Below are positions 17,027 to 25,271 of a DNA stretch of 64,000 nucleotides, piece after piece. The notes under the pieces are model-generated. The model did not search any database and was not told the DNA's origin. It saw only the letters and a list, made by a program, of their open reading frames with translations. A program made the translations under genes and the position numbers. Each line of letters begins with the position of its first letter. Position 1 is the first letter of the stretch. The stretch spans positions 44,311 through 108,310 of the forward strand of contig DYEV01000022.1 of assembly GCA_020725545.1 (NCBI GenBank), read 5' to 3'. The stretch comes from Desulfobacca sp. GTDB taxonomy: Bacteria; Desulfobacterota; Desulfobaccia; Desulfobaccales; Desulfobaccaceae.

Positions 17027-17929
17027 TTATTGCGGGAAAGAGGGCCGGATGGCCGCCAACACCTCGGGGATGATGTCTGACCAGCCAAAGGGCATGAAGT
17101 GAATGCCCTGGCACATGGGGGCGATCTCCTTGAGGAGAGCAATGGTCATGGCCGTGGCCTTTTTCTTGTAATCGGCTTTTGGGACGCTATCCAGCTCCTT
17201 GATCCAGGCTTCCGGCACGGTGATGCCCGTGACGTTGTCGTTGATGAACTTGGCCATGCCCGGCGATTTAATCACCACCATGCCGAACATGACTGGCACT
17301 CCCAGCTTTTCCGCCTTTTTCATGAAGGTTTCAAATTGTTTGGGCTCATAGACCGGCTGGGTCTGAAAAAACTCGCAGCCCGCGGCCACTTTCTTTTCCA
17401 TCTTCATAAGCTGCAGGTCCAGGGGCTCGAAGTTGGGGTTGGCCGCGGCGCCCAGGGCCAGGTTGGTGGCCTGGGAGAGCTTGTTGCCCATCATATCGTG
17501 GCCGGCATTCAGACCGGCGGCGATCTTCAACATCTGCACCGAGTCGATGTCAAACACCGGTTTGGCGGACTTATGGTCGCCGATTTTGATATGGTCGCCG
17601 GTGAGGCACAAGACATTGTCGATGCCCAGCGTGCAGGCGGCCAGGAGATCGGATTGGATGGCCAGGCGGTTGCGGTCCCGGCAGGTGATCTGGAAGATGG
17701 GCTCCAGGCCGAACTGTTTGGTCAAAACGGAGGCGGCCAGGGCGCCCAAGCGCATGGTGGCGCCTTGATTGTCGGTAATGTTGACGGCATGGACATAATC
17801 TTTGATGTCCAGAGCCTCTTTGATATAGTCCGGGGGCGGGCCGCCATTGAGACGGGAGCAGCCTTTCACCGGACCCACTTCGCCGGTGATGACGAAAGTC
17901 TTTTTCTGGAATAGTTCCGTGAGTTTCAT
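17027..17929 (-). CDS. metF: Methylenetetrahydrofolate reductase
   Basis: 300 residues from ATG at 17929, which overlaps the metV stop as ATGA; the SD GGAGG sits 5 nt upstream, so the extra GTG codon at 17935 is rejected. Conserved features are FVITGEVGP near the N-terminus, HAVNITDNQGATMR, DNVLCLTGDH and AAGCEFFQTQPVY, typical of the FAD TIM-barrel MetF. It interconverts methylene-THF and methyl-THF. Pairing with MetV is characteristic of acetogens and sulfate reducers that run the methyl branch of the Wood-Ljungdahl pathway, where MetF lacks a direct NADH site. Confidence 0.96.
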   Translation of the reverse strand: MKLTELFQKKTFVITGEVGPVKGCSRLNGGPPPDYIKEALDIKDYVHAVNITDNQGATMRLGALAASVLTKQFGLEPIFQITCRDRNRLAIQSDLLAACTLGIDNVLCLTGDHIKIGDHKSAKPVFDIDSVQMLKIAAGLNAGHDMMGNKLSQATNLALGAAANPNFEPLDLQLMKMEKKVAAGCEFFQTQPVYEPKQFETFMKKAEKLGVPVMFGMVVIKSPGMAKFINDNVTGITVPEAWIKELDSVPKADYKKKATAMTIALLKEIAPMCQGIHFMPFGWSDIIPEVLAAIRPSFPQ

Positions 17930-18603
17930 GCACACCTCCCCTCTTTAATGTAGAGGACCCGGGGTTTGGCCATCTTGCTGTAATCTTTGGGCTCCATGTA
18001 GCGTTTCAGCTGCTCCAATTCACCGAGAGCGGCCATGCGATTGTAAATCAAGACCCAGGCGCAGTCCCGGTCAGGGTCCACTTCGCACTTGCCGTTTTCG
18101 GAACCGCCACAGGGGCCGTTCAAGAGGCTCTTGGCGCATTTGGTCACCGGACAGATGCCGCCCGTTTCGTTCAAGATACACTGGCCGCACTCTTGGCATT
18201 GCTCCATGGCCATGACGCCTGGAATTACCATATCCATGTGGCCGACGGAGTCCAGACCGACCTTCACCGGGATGGTCAAACCCATTTCCTCGGTGGTCTG
18301 GCGAGCGATCTGCACCGCGCCGCCGCAGCCCAGAACGATCATGGCATCTGCTGCAGCAATCTGGTCTTTACAGGGATTGAGAAAGTTCCGGGAGTGCATG
18401 ATGTTGCAAGTGCGCTCGGGGCTCACCTCCACGGTGACTTCTTTGCCTTCTTCTTTTAATGTGGCTGCCAATTCCTTGACTTGGTCCAAGCCGCCGGTCA
18501 TACAGACCTTGGCACAGCCGTCGCAGCCCACCACGGCGATTTTTTCATAACCTGCCAAGGCCTGCAGGATTTCCTCCAGGGGTTTTTTCGTCGTACCGAT
18601 CAT
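17926..18603 (-). CDS. metV: MetV, Fe-S/zinc partner subunit of MetF
   Basis: 225 residues from ATG at 18603 (AAGGAGA upstream); the earlier TTG at 18618 overlaps the ribosome site and is rejected. An N-terminal region of about 150 residues (VVGCDGCAKVCMTGG, VLGCGGAVQ) precedes the cysteine-rich MetV domain with CQECGQCILNETGGICPV, then CAKSLLNGPCGG and CEVDPDRDCAW. MetV binds Fe-S clusters and zinc and couples MetF to its electron donor. The stop overlaps the metF start by ATGA, so the pair is translationally coupled. Confidence 0.94.
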   Translation of the reverse strand: MIGTTKKPLEEILQALAGYEKIAVVGCDGCAKVCMTGGLDQVKELAATLKEEGKEVTVEVSPERTCNIMHSRNFLNPCKDQIAAADAMIVLGCGGAVQIARQTTEEMGLTIPVKVGLDSVGHMDMVIPGVMAMEQCQECGQCILNETGGICPVTKCAKSLLNGPCGGSENGKCEVDPDRDCAWVLIYNRMAALGELEQLKRYMEPKDYSKMAKPRVLYIKEGRCA

Positions 18604-19197
18604 ATCTTTCTCCTTCAACGACCCAAAGGGATTGCCAGCGAGAGCTTTCTTGCCCCGCGGACAAACGTTGCCCTTGGCCGTTCTCAGCTCATTAAGGGGA
18701 AAAAATTTTACAGGAGCACATCATGCTTACTCTCGCCCCCGACTTGTGCCTGACACGAAGTTGACCCGAGACTGCAAGATGTACGGAGTGCTGGCAAGGA
18801 GGTTTTTAGCCCCTAACTGGAGGCGGGCACCGCCCACCACCGGCGGAACAATTGCGAGTTTTCACGGCGCTCCTCGACTTGAGTGGTTAGCTGGCTGCAG
18901 CCCGGGACTGTCATGCGGCGATCCTGGTGGTGGTTCGGGAGGCCACAGCAATAATAATATGTTTCGCAACTAAAGTATAATTCCTCTGCTTCTTCAGGTC
19001 AAGGCTTAAATGAGCATTTGATCATTATCGTGGGAGGCCGGCGCTGCGGTTGTGATCGTTGGCAAATCAACTTCAGGGCCTGCCAAGCTTTCCGGCAGGA
19101 TGGTCATATAAGATAGAGATTTCCAGACAAATACCTTGGCAAGGCTAGCTGGCCATCGATCTGCGGGAACAAGAGGTACCAGCAGAGACAATATGGT
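18604..19197. other. Intergenic region upstream of metV, no gene seen
   Basis: About 590 nt between metV and the end of the DsbD-like gene. I find no ORF with a credible start and no terminator of good quality. TTTCGCAACTAAAGTA at 18962-18977 matches 15 of 16 bases with 9858-9873 upstream of the PEP-CTERM-like gene. Confidence 0.4.
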
Positions 19198-20409
19198 TTA
19201 GCCAAAAATGAGCCAGCCCGGCTTGAAGATAATAATAACGCCGATGGCCAGCATGGCCAGGCCGCCCACCAGACTGGAGAAGCGGCTGTAGGTGCCGGTC
19301 AGGCCGGTTATCTGCAGGGTGGCCATGGCCGTAATGAAAACAATTAAATCGTCGAGCATGAAAATGAGAATATAAAGGAGGATGTACAGGTAGTACTGCC
19401 AGACCGTCAGGTTGTTGAGGGTCAGGACTTGCAGAAAGACCACCGGCAGACTGGCGGAGCAGACCAATTCTACCAGATTGACGGCAAAGGCCAGGAGGAT
19501 AATGCCTCCCAGGGCCAGCCAGAATTTTTCCTGGCTGGTGATTTCTTTCAGTCGCTGAAAAACCCGCTGGCGCCGCTCTGCATGGGTGACTTTGCAGACC
19601 CCGGCCTCTCCCCAAAAAAACTCCTTCAGGTTGTAAACCCCGGCCACCAGGGCAATCAAGCCGACCCCCAAACGCACCCAGAACACCAAACCAAGGAACA
19701 TGAGGAGATTGAGCCAGGCGGTCATAAAGAGAAAATAGACCGCCGCGGAGACCAAGATAAAGACCGCCCCTAAAATCCACATACGCCAGCGGTCCTTTAA
19801 CCCCAGGAGCAGGCCGATGAGAAAGACCAGGACCCACATGGCACAGGGGTTGAACCCATCCACCGCCCCCATCATCAGGGTAAACAGGGGCAGGGAGACG
19901 GTGCGGGTGTGGACTTCTCCAAAGATGGGCAAGGTTATGGTTTCGGGCACCAATTTTTCTGCAGCCGGATGGGGCTGGCCCCCAGGAGAGTTGAGATCGG
20001 CCACCACGTCTGGGCCGGGATTGGCCAGATATTCTTGGACCGCCGCCGTGATGGCCGCGCCCGTCGTCTGCTCGTCCAGCCAGCCGCTCAAAGAGCGTTG
20101 GCCGATGACGGTAAAGGGCACGCCCCGCACCTGCACCTCCAAACGTTGGGCCACCCGTTCCAGCAAGGCCCGGTTGGCAGCTGCGGTGCTGATTTCATAA
20201 AAATGCAGGCGCACCTGCGGGTAATCTTGGGCCAACCGCTGCAAGAACTCCTTCTCCCGCTCACAATGGGAACAGTTAAGAGCCCAGAAAAGGTGGATGT
20301 TGACGGTGGGTTCGGCCGCCCGACCGCCTGGCGAAGGCAGGATGAGAACCAACAACAGCCAACCCAGGCAAAAGATCGGGAACAGGGAAAAACTAGCATA
20401 TTTTTTCAT
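19198..20409 (-). CDS. Glutaredoxin-like domain fused to a DsbD/CcdA-like membrane protein
   Basis: 403 residues from ATG at 20409 (a GTG two codons earlier is possible). After a signal/anchor segment (residues 8-32) comes a thioredoxin-fold domain with the redox pair WALNCSHCEREKEF near residue 48 and a cis-Pro context GVPFTV. From about 180 on there are six hydrophobic segments. The second conserved pair is FNPCAMW in the first and LVCSASLPV in a later one, matching the paired membrane cysteines of DsbD/CcdA. It probably passes thiol electrons across the inner membrane. Here the redox domain precedes the membrane part, whereas classical DsbD has both N- and C-terminal domains. It appears to be transcribed alone. 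Confidence 0.8.
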   Translation of the reverse strand: MKKYASFSLFPIFCLGWLLLVLILPSPGGRAAEPTVNIHLFWALNCSHCEREKEFLQRLAQDYPQVRLHFYEISTAAANRALLERVAQRLEVQVRGVPFTVIGQRSLSGWLDEQTTGAAITAAVQEYLANPGPDVVADLNSPGGQPHPAAEKLVPETITLPIFGEVHTRTVSLPLFTLMMGAVDGFNPCAMWVLVFLIGLLLGLKDRWRMWILGAVFILVSAAVYFLFMTAWLNLLMFLGLVFWVRLGVGLIALVAGVYNLKEFFWGEAGVCKVTHAERRQRVFQRLKEITSQEKFWLALGGIILLAFAVNLVELVCSASLPVVFLQVLTLNNLTVWQYYLYILLYILIFMLDDLIVFITAMATLQITGLTGTYSRFSSLVGGLAMLAIGVIIIFKPGWLIFG

Positions 20410-20648
20410 CAGCACATCTCATTGATCTTCGGGGAGTGGAGGAAAATCTACCGCACGGCTGCCAAGTCTGCCGTGCCCCGATCATTCCTGTCAGGATTCT
20501 GTTTAATTCTACCATACGCCAGCAGCCGGCGGCAGAGAAAGAGCGGCCGGCACCGCACCCTGGAAGGGCAAAATCCTGGAATTATCCTTGCCCATCAGGT
20601 GCTGGAATGTGATATAAAAAGAAAAATAGTATAGAAGGACGTCTCGGC

Positions 20649-22043
20649 ATGGCTGCTCCCCGCACCCGCTTTTCTCCCAGCCCTACGGGTTATTTTCATA
20701 TCGGCGGCGCCCGCACCGCCCTCTTCAATTGGCTTTATGCCCGGCACTACCAGGGCACCTTTATCCTGCGCATTGAAGATACCGACATGGAGCGCTCCCA
20801 AAAGCTCTATGAAGATGATATTTTGGCCAGCCTGCAGTGGCTGGGGTTGGACTGGGATGAAGGTCCCTACCGCCAGAGCCAACGCCTGGACACCTATGAG
20901 TTTTATGCCCGGGAATTGTTCAATCGCGGTGCTGCCTATTACTGCGACTGCCCTCCGGAAGTCCTGGAGCAGCAGCGTCAGGAAGCCCTGGCCAAGAAGG
21001 AAAAACCGCGGTATAACGGCCGTTGCCGGGAGCGGCGGCTGGCGTCCGGGCCGGACCGGGCGCTGCGCTTCCGCTGTCCCCGGCAAGGCGTCACCCACTG
21101 GCACGATCTCACCAAAGGCCCCATCGCCTTTGACAATGCCGAGCTGGACGATCTGGTCCTGGTGCGAGCCGACGGCGTGCCCACCTATAACTTTGCGGTG
21201 GTGGTGGATGACATCACCATGAATATCAGCCATGTCATCCGGGGAGATGATCACGTCCCCAACACCCCCCGGCAGATCCTCATCTATGAAGCCCTGGGCG
21301 CCACCTTGCCCCAGTTTGCCCACATCCCCATGATCCTGGGGCCGGATCGGGCCAAGCTCTCCAAACGCCACGGCGCCCCCTCGGTCATGGATTACAAGAA
21401 AATGGGGTATCTCCCGGACGCCATGGTGAATTTTCTGGCCCGCCTGGGCTGGTCCCACGGCGACCAGGAAATCTTCAGCCGGGAAGAGTTGATCCGCTTT
21501 TTCACCCTGGAGCATGTGGGCAAGGCGGCCAGCATCTTTGACACGGAAAAACTCTCCTGGCTCAACGGCCACTATCTGCGGGAGACCCCAGCCGGGAAGC
21601 TGGCGCCGCTGCTCCGAGAATTCCTGGCCCAGATCGGCATTCAGACCGAGGTTTCGGAGCGCCTGCTTAAGATTGTCCGCACCCTGCAGCCCCGGGCCCA
21701 TACCTTGGCGGACATGGCTGAACAGGCCCGCTTTTATTTCCAAAGCCCCCGACCCTACGAGGAAAAGGCCGCGGCCAAGTTTCTCACACCGGCGATCAAG
21801 CCGGTTTTGCAGACCATCAGCCAGCGCCTGGCCCAGCTGCCGGCCTGGACGGAAACAGAAATCAACGCCCTCTTTCAAGAGGTGCAAAAAGACTCGGACC
21901 GGAAGATGAAAGAGATTGCCCAGGCGGTGCGTCTGGCCCTCACCGGCCGGACGGCCAGCCCGGGATTATATGAGATCATGGAAATTCTCGGACCAGAGGA
22001 GGTCCAACGGCGCCTACAGACGGCCATGGAGGCCTGTCGGTAA
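20649..22043 (+). CDS. gltX: Glutamyl-tRNA synthetase
   Basis: 464 residues. The class I signature is FSPSPTGYFHIGGARTALFNW (HIGH-like HIGG), and the KMSKS equivalent is AKLSKRHGA near residue 240. The anticodon-binding helical domain occupies the C-terminal 150 residues. It charges tRNA-Glu and possibly tRNA-Gln, since bacteria of this group often use the transamidation route. The ATG at 20649 is preceded by GAAGGA. It leads a plus-strand run of genes but spacing to the next (over 200 nt) suggests separate transcription. Confidence 0.97.
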   Translation: MAAPRTRFSPSPTGYFHIGGARTALFNWLYARHYQGTFILRIEDTDMERSQKLYEDDILASLQWLGLDWDEGPYRQSQRLDTYEFYARELFNRGAAYYCDCPPEVLEQQRQEALAKKEKPRYNGRCRERRLASGPDRALRFRCPRQGVTHWHDLTKGPIAFDNAELDDLVLVRADGVPTYNFAVVVDDITMNISHVIRGDDHVPNTPRQILIYEALGATLPQFAHIPMILGPDRAKLSKRHGAPSVMDYKKMGYLPDAMVNFLARLGWSHGDQEIFSREELIRFFTLEHVGKAASIFDTEKLSWLNGHYLRETPAGKLAPLLREFLAQIGIQTEVSERLLKIVRTLQPRAHTLADMAEQARFYFQSPRPYEEKAAAKFLTPAIKPVLQTISQRLAQLPAWTETEINALFQEVQKDSDRKMKEIAQAVRLALTGRTASPGLYEIMEILGPEEVQRRLQTAMEACR

Positions 22044-22127
22044 GGGTCAATGCCATCGAATAAGACTTGCCATCCCTTTGCCATCCGGAGCAGCCCCCGG
22101 CGGCGAAGGATCTCCTCATGTATAATT

Positions 22128-22177
22128 GTCGCGCCGACATTCGTGTCTGCCGGTAGCGCCGACATTCTTGCCTGCGC
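22128..22177. repeat. Two direct repeat units of the GCGCCGACATTC type
   Basis: Units GTCGCGCCGACATTCGTGTC (from 22128) and GTAGCGCCGACATTCTTGCC (from 22153) are 25 nt apart and mostly identical. They share the GTAGCGCCGA core with the repeats at 4779, 8390 and 23735, here without the matching right arm. Confidence 0.5.
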
Positions 22178-22259
22178 TGTGCTCCCAAATACCGCCAAGC
22201 TGAATTTTCCCGCTGCGCGGGTGACGTATACAAGGAATGGCCATGAGAAGGAGGTTATC

Positions 22260-22451
22260 ATGACTGCATCTGAAAATTATCGTGGCAAACAAACGTTGCT
22301 CAATCTTGTCATCTTTGCCCTTTTGGCCCTGGCCATGCTGAATGGCAACTGGATTATCACCGTCGGAGCCGTGCTGGCCGCCACCGCCGTGGCGCTCTAT
22401 GCGTCCACCACCCAACCTGCCCCGCCCGCCGATGACCACAGCCATCATTAA
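22260..22451 (+). CDS. Small two-helix membrane protein, unknown function
   Basis: 63 residues from ATG at 22260, fixed by a strong ribosome site AAGGAGG 5 nt upstream; the longer in-frame ORF from 22050 has no such site and crosses repeats. It has a short polar N-terminus and two hydrophobic stretches (about residues 13-29 and 31-48) separated by NGNW. The polar tail ends DDHSHH. The histidines could bind metal, but this is speculation. It stands alone between gltX and the formyltransferase-like gene. Confidence 0.65.
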   Translation: MTASENYRGKQTLLNLVIFALLALAMLNGNWIITVGAVLAATAVALYASTTQPAPPADDHSHH

Positions 22452-22614
22452 AGTGTAATGATGAGCAGTTAAGCGAGGTATGAGGTAAAGGGGGAGAGGA
22501 AAAAGGCTTGTTGGCCTTGCGGCGTTCTGCGGGCGGCTGAATATCGTCATCAAGGTCAAAGTTTTTCCTCGTCCCTCATCCCTCATCCCTATTGCCTATT
22601 TTAAGGAGGGAGCC

Positions 22615-23532
22615 ATGCGTATTGCACTGCTGGGCCAGGCGGCCTTTGGCGCGGATGTTTTCAAGGCGTTGCACCCCCGTTATGACATCGTCGGTGTCTT
22701 TTGTCCCCCCGATGCCCCTAAGGGCAAGGTGGACCCGCTGAAAGAGGCGGCCCTGGCCGCGAACGTCCCGGTCTGGCAACCCCGGCGCATGAAAGACCCG
22801 GAGGCCTTTGAGGCCATGAAGAAACTGGCTGCGGACCTGGCCATCCTGGCCTTTGTCACTGACATTGTGCCCGGCCGGGTCCTGGATTTGCCCCGGTTAG
22901 GAAGCATCTGTTACCACCCGTCTCTTCTCCCCAAGCACCGGGGGGCTTCCGCCATTAATTGGGCGATCATTGAAGGGGACACCAAGACCGGCCTGACCAT
23001 TTTTTGGGTGGACGAAGGTATTGACACCGGCGACATCCTTCTGCAGAAGGAAGTGGACATTGATCCGGATGATACCACCGGGACGGTTTATTTCAATAAA
23101 CTTTATCCTTTGGGGATCGAGGCCATCGTTGAGGCGGTGGATCTGATTGCAGCCGGCAAGGCGCCCCGCATTCCCCAGGATCACAGCAAAGCCACCTATG
23201 AGCCGCCCTGTGACGACAAAGTGGCCGATATTAATTGGTCCCAGCCGGGTCGGGTGGTCTACAACTTCATCCGGGGCTGCGATCCCCAGCCCGGGGCGAC
23301 CACCACCTTCCGGGGGGAAAAAGTAAAATTTTTCAATGCCAAATATATTCCCCTGGCTCACGGTGCCGCGGCCGGGGAAATCCTGGCGGTGGCGCCCCAG
23401 GGTCTGACCATCGCCGTGGCCGAGGGCGCCATCACGGTGGGCCGCCTGCGCACCAAGGGGTTGGGCAAAGTCAAGGCCGAAGAGTTTATCAAGGCCCTGG
23501 ACCCCCAGGTCGGCGAGAGATTTGGCAGCTGA
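22615..23532 (+). CDS. Stand-alone formyl-THF hydrolase/formyltransferase of ALDH1L N-domain type
   Basis: 305 residues with a strong SD (AAGGAGGGAGCC). The fold is that of Fmt and PurN-like enzymes. The detailed motifs SICYHPSLLPKHRGASAINW and FWVDEGIDTGDILLQKE match the hydrolase domain of 10-formyltetrahydrofolate dehydrogenase (ALDH1L) better than Fmt. The His of YHPSLLP and the Asp of IDTGD are the catalytic pair. Residues 205-305 form the OB-like C-terminal domain. It would release formate or transfer formyl from 10-formyl-THF. Fmt cannot be fully excluded, but no def or rsmB neighbours support it. Confidence 0.82.
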   Translation: MRIALLGQAAFGADVFKALHPRYDIVGVFCPPDAPKGKVDPLKEAALAANVPVWQPRRMKDPEAFEAMKKLAADLAILAFVTDIVPGRVLDLPRLGSICYHPSLLPKHRGASAINWAIIEGDTKTGLTIFWVDEGIDTGDILLQKEVDIDPDDTTGTVYFNKLYPLGIEAIVEAVDLIAAGKAPRIPQDHSKATYEPPCDDKVADINWSQPGRVVYNFIRGCDPQPGATTTFRGEKVKFFNAKYIPLAHGAAAGEILAVAPQGLTIAVAEGAITVGRLRTKGLGKVKAEEFIKALDPQVGERFGS

Positions 23533-23561
23533 TTACAGGCTGTTACAAAACCTCTTTCCAT

Positions 23562-23632
23562 GTCATCCTGAACAAAGTGAAGGATCTATAATCATTTGAA
23601 AAGACAAGATTCTTCGCTGCGCTCAGAATGAC
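23562..23632. repeat. 71-bp inverted-repeat element (GTCATCCTGA...TCAGAATGAC)
   Basis: The left arm, 26 nt from 23562, begins GTCATCCTGAACAAAGTGAA. The right arm, 23607-23632, ends GCTCAGAATGAC and is complementary at 20 of 26 positions. It is non-coding and lies just after a gene end. A second eroded copy is at 10391. It is probably a miniature dispersed element; transcribed, it would fold into a long hairpin. Confidence 0.7.
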
Positions 23633-23734
23633 AGAGAGACAACTTCTTAGGTTCTGCAACAGCTTCTAGGTTTTGGCAAAAGGGGCTGGAAAACCGGCGG
23701 GGTGACAGATATGGGCCGCCGTGCTGATGGGTTG

Positions 23735-23780
23735 GGTCGCCGCTCGGGAGATCGGCGCTACGAAGGAGATCGGCGTTCAG
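23735..23780. repeat. REP-like repeat units, reverse orientation
   Basis: On the minus strand the segment reads ACGCCGATCTCCTTCGTAGC followed by GCCGATCTCCCGAGCGGCGA. These are two adjoining units of the family seen at 4746 and 8318. They lie about 65 nt upstream of selA. Confidence 0.5.
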
Positions 23781-23843
23781 GGGGCGGCAGGGAGAAGGCC
23801 GGGCTGGGAGCGGGAAAAACGCAACTCTTCTTGAGATGATGCC

Positions 23844-25271
23844 ATGGACGATGCGCACCGGCAGTTGCTCCGGCAGCTGCCGAAAGTAGATGAACTGATC
23901 GAGCATTTTAGGCAGCAGGCCATCGGCCGGCAGGCGCCGCGGCGGGTCCTGACCCAGGTGATCCGCCAGGTGTTGGAGCAGACCCGGCAGCGCTTGCTGG
24001 CCTGGCCCAGTGCCGAGGTGCCGGCGATCTTCGATAAGGTTGGCCTGTGGCACGAGATTGCCGAGCAGCTGGCCAAAACCCAACGGCCGCATCTGATGCC
24101 GCTGATCAACGCCAGCGGGGTGATTATCCACACGAATTTGGGGCGCTCACCGTTGGCCGAGGCGGCGCTAGAGCAGATTGTCAATGTGGCCCGGCATTAC
24201 TCCAACCTGGAGTATGACCTGGCCGCGGGGCAGCGAGGGTCGCGGCACAGCCACCTGGAGCATATCCTGCGGGAGTTGACCGGCGCCGAAGCGGCCCTGG
24301 TGGTCAATAACAACGCCGGCGCGGTGTTTTTAACACTCAACACCATGGCCCGGGGGCGGGAGGTCATCGTCTCCCGGGGGCAGTTGGTGGAGATCGGCGG
24401 CTCGTTCCGGATGCCGGACGTCATGCGGGCCAGCGGCGCCATCCTGCGGGAGGTGGGGGCCACCAATAAAACCCATCTTTATGACTACGAAAATGCCATC
24501 GGTCCCGAGACGGCCATGCTCATGAAGGTGCACACCAGCAATTTTCGCATCACCGGGTTTACCAAAGAGATTGGGCTGGCCGAACTGGTAGCTTTGGGAC
24601 AGAAATATAGCCTGCCGGTGGTGGAGGACCTGGGGAGCGGCTGTTTCATCGATTTCAGCCGTTATGGCCTGGAAAAAGAACCCACGGTAACCGAAGCCCT
24701 GGCCACCGGCGTGGACCTGGTGCTGTTCAGCGGCGACAAGCTGTTGGGCGGGCCGCAGGCCGGGCTGGCGGTGGGCAACAAGATTTACGTGGATCAGCTG
24801 AAGCGCAATCCCCTGACCCGGGCGCTGCGGCCGGATAAACTGACCCTGGCCGGGCTGGAGGCCACCTTGCGGCTGTATCGGGATGAGCCCCAGGCGTTGG
24901 CGGCCATCCCCACCTTGCGGATGCTGACCCAGCCGGCCGGCGAGGTGAAACGCCGGGCCCAGAGCCTGGCCCGCCGGCTGCGGCGCCGGGTGGCGCCGGA
25001 GACCCAGATTTCTCTTGTTCCCACCGTGGCCCGAGTGGGCGGAGGCTCTTTGCCTCAGATAGAACTTCCCAGTTGGGCCCTCACATTAGTCCATCCGGGT
25101 TGGCCAGCCCATAAACTGGACCGGGCCTTACACGAGACCACGCCGCCGGTGATCGGCCGGGTGGAACATCAAAAGCTGCTGCTGGACGTGCGCACCATCC
25201 TGCCGGAGGATGAGGCGACATTCCTGACGGTGCTTGCCGGTTTGTTGCGCAACTCTGAGGCCATCTCGTGA
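23844..25271 (+). CDS. selA: L-seryl-tRNA(Sec) selenium transferase
   Basis: 475 residues, the usual SelA length. It is a PLP enzyme converting seryl-tRNA(Sec) to selenocysteyl-tRNA(Sec) with selenophosphate. The N-terminal domain (residues 1-70) binds tRNA(Sec). Conserved core motifs include GVIIHTNLGRSPL, EYDLAAGQRGSRHSHLE, VVNNNAGAVFLTLN, VHTSNFRITGFT and the Schiff-base lysine in FSGDKLLGGPQAG. The gene shows that the organism makes selenoproteins. selB, selC and selD are not in the window; the next gene is an RNA methyltransferase overlapping by 4 nt. Confidence 0.96.
   Translation: MDDAHRQLLRQLPKVDELIEHFRQQAIGRQAPRRVLTQVIRQVLEQTRQRLLAWPSAEVPAIFDKVGLWHEIAEQLAKTQRPHLMPLINASGVIIHTNLGRSPLAEAALEQIVNVARHYSNLEYDLAAGQRGSRHSHLEHILRELTGAEAALVVNNNAGAVFLTLNTMARGREVIVSRGQLVEIGGSFRMPDVMRASGAILREVGATNKTHLYDYENAIGPETAMLMKVHTSNFRITGFTKEIGLAELVALGQKYSLPVVEDLGSGCFIDFSRYGLEKEPTVTEALATGVDLVLFSGDKLLGGPQAGLAVGNKIYVDQLKRNPLTRALRPDKLTLAGLEATLRLYRDEPQALAAIPTLRMLTQPAGEVKRRAQSLARRLRRRVAPETQISLVPTVARVGGGSLPQIELPSWALTLVHPGWPAHKLDRALHETTPPVIGRVEHQKLLLDVRTILPEDEATFLTVLAGLLRNSEAIS

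Noticed and set aside
20595..21887. A 430-codon minus-strand frame opposite gltX
   Set aside because: Antisense shadow of a clear gltX with no recognisable protein features.
24048..24061. Sigma-54-like TGGCAC...TTGC inside selA
   Set aside because: GG and GC are 9 rather than 10 nt apart and the site is within a coding region.
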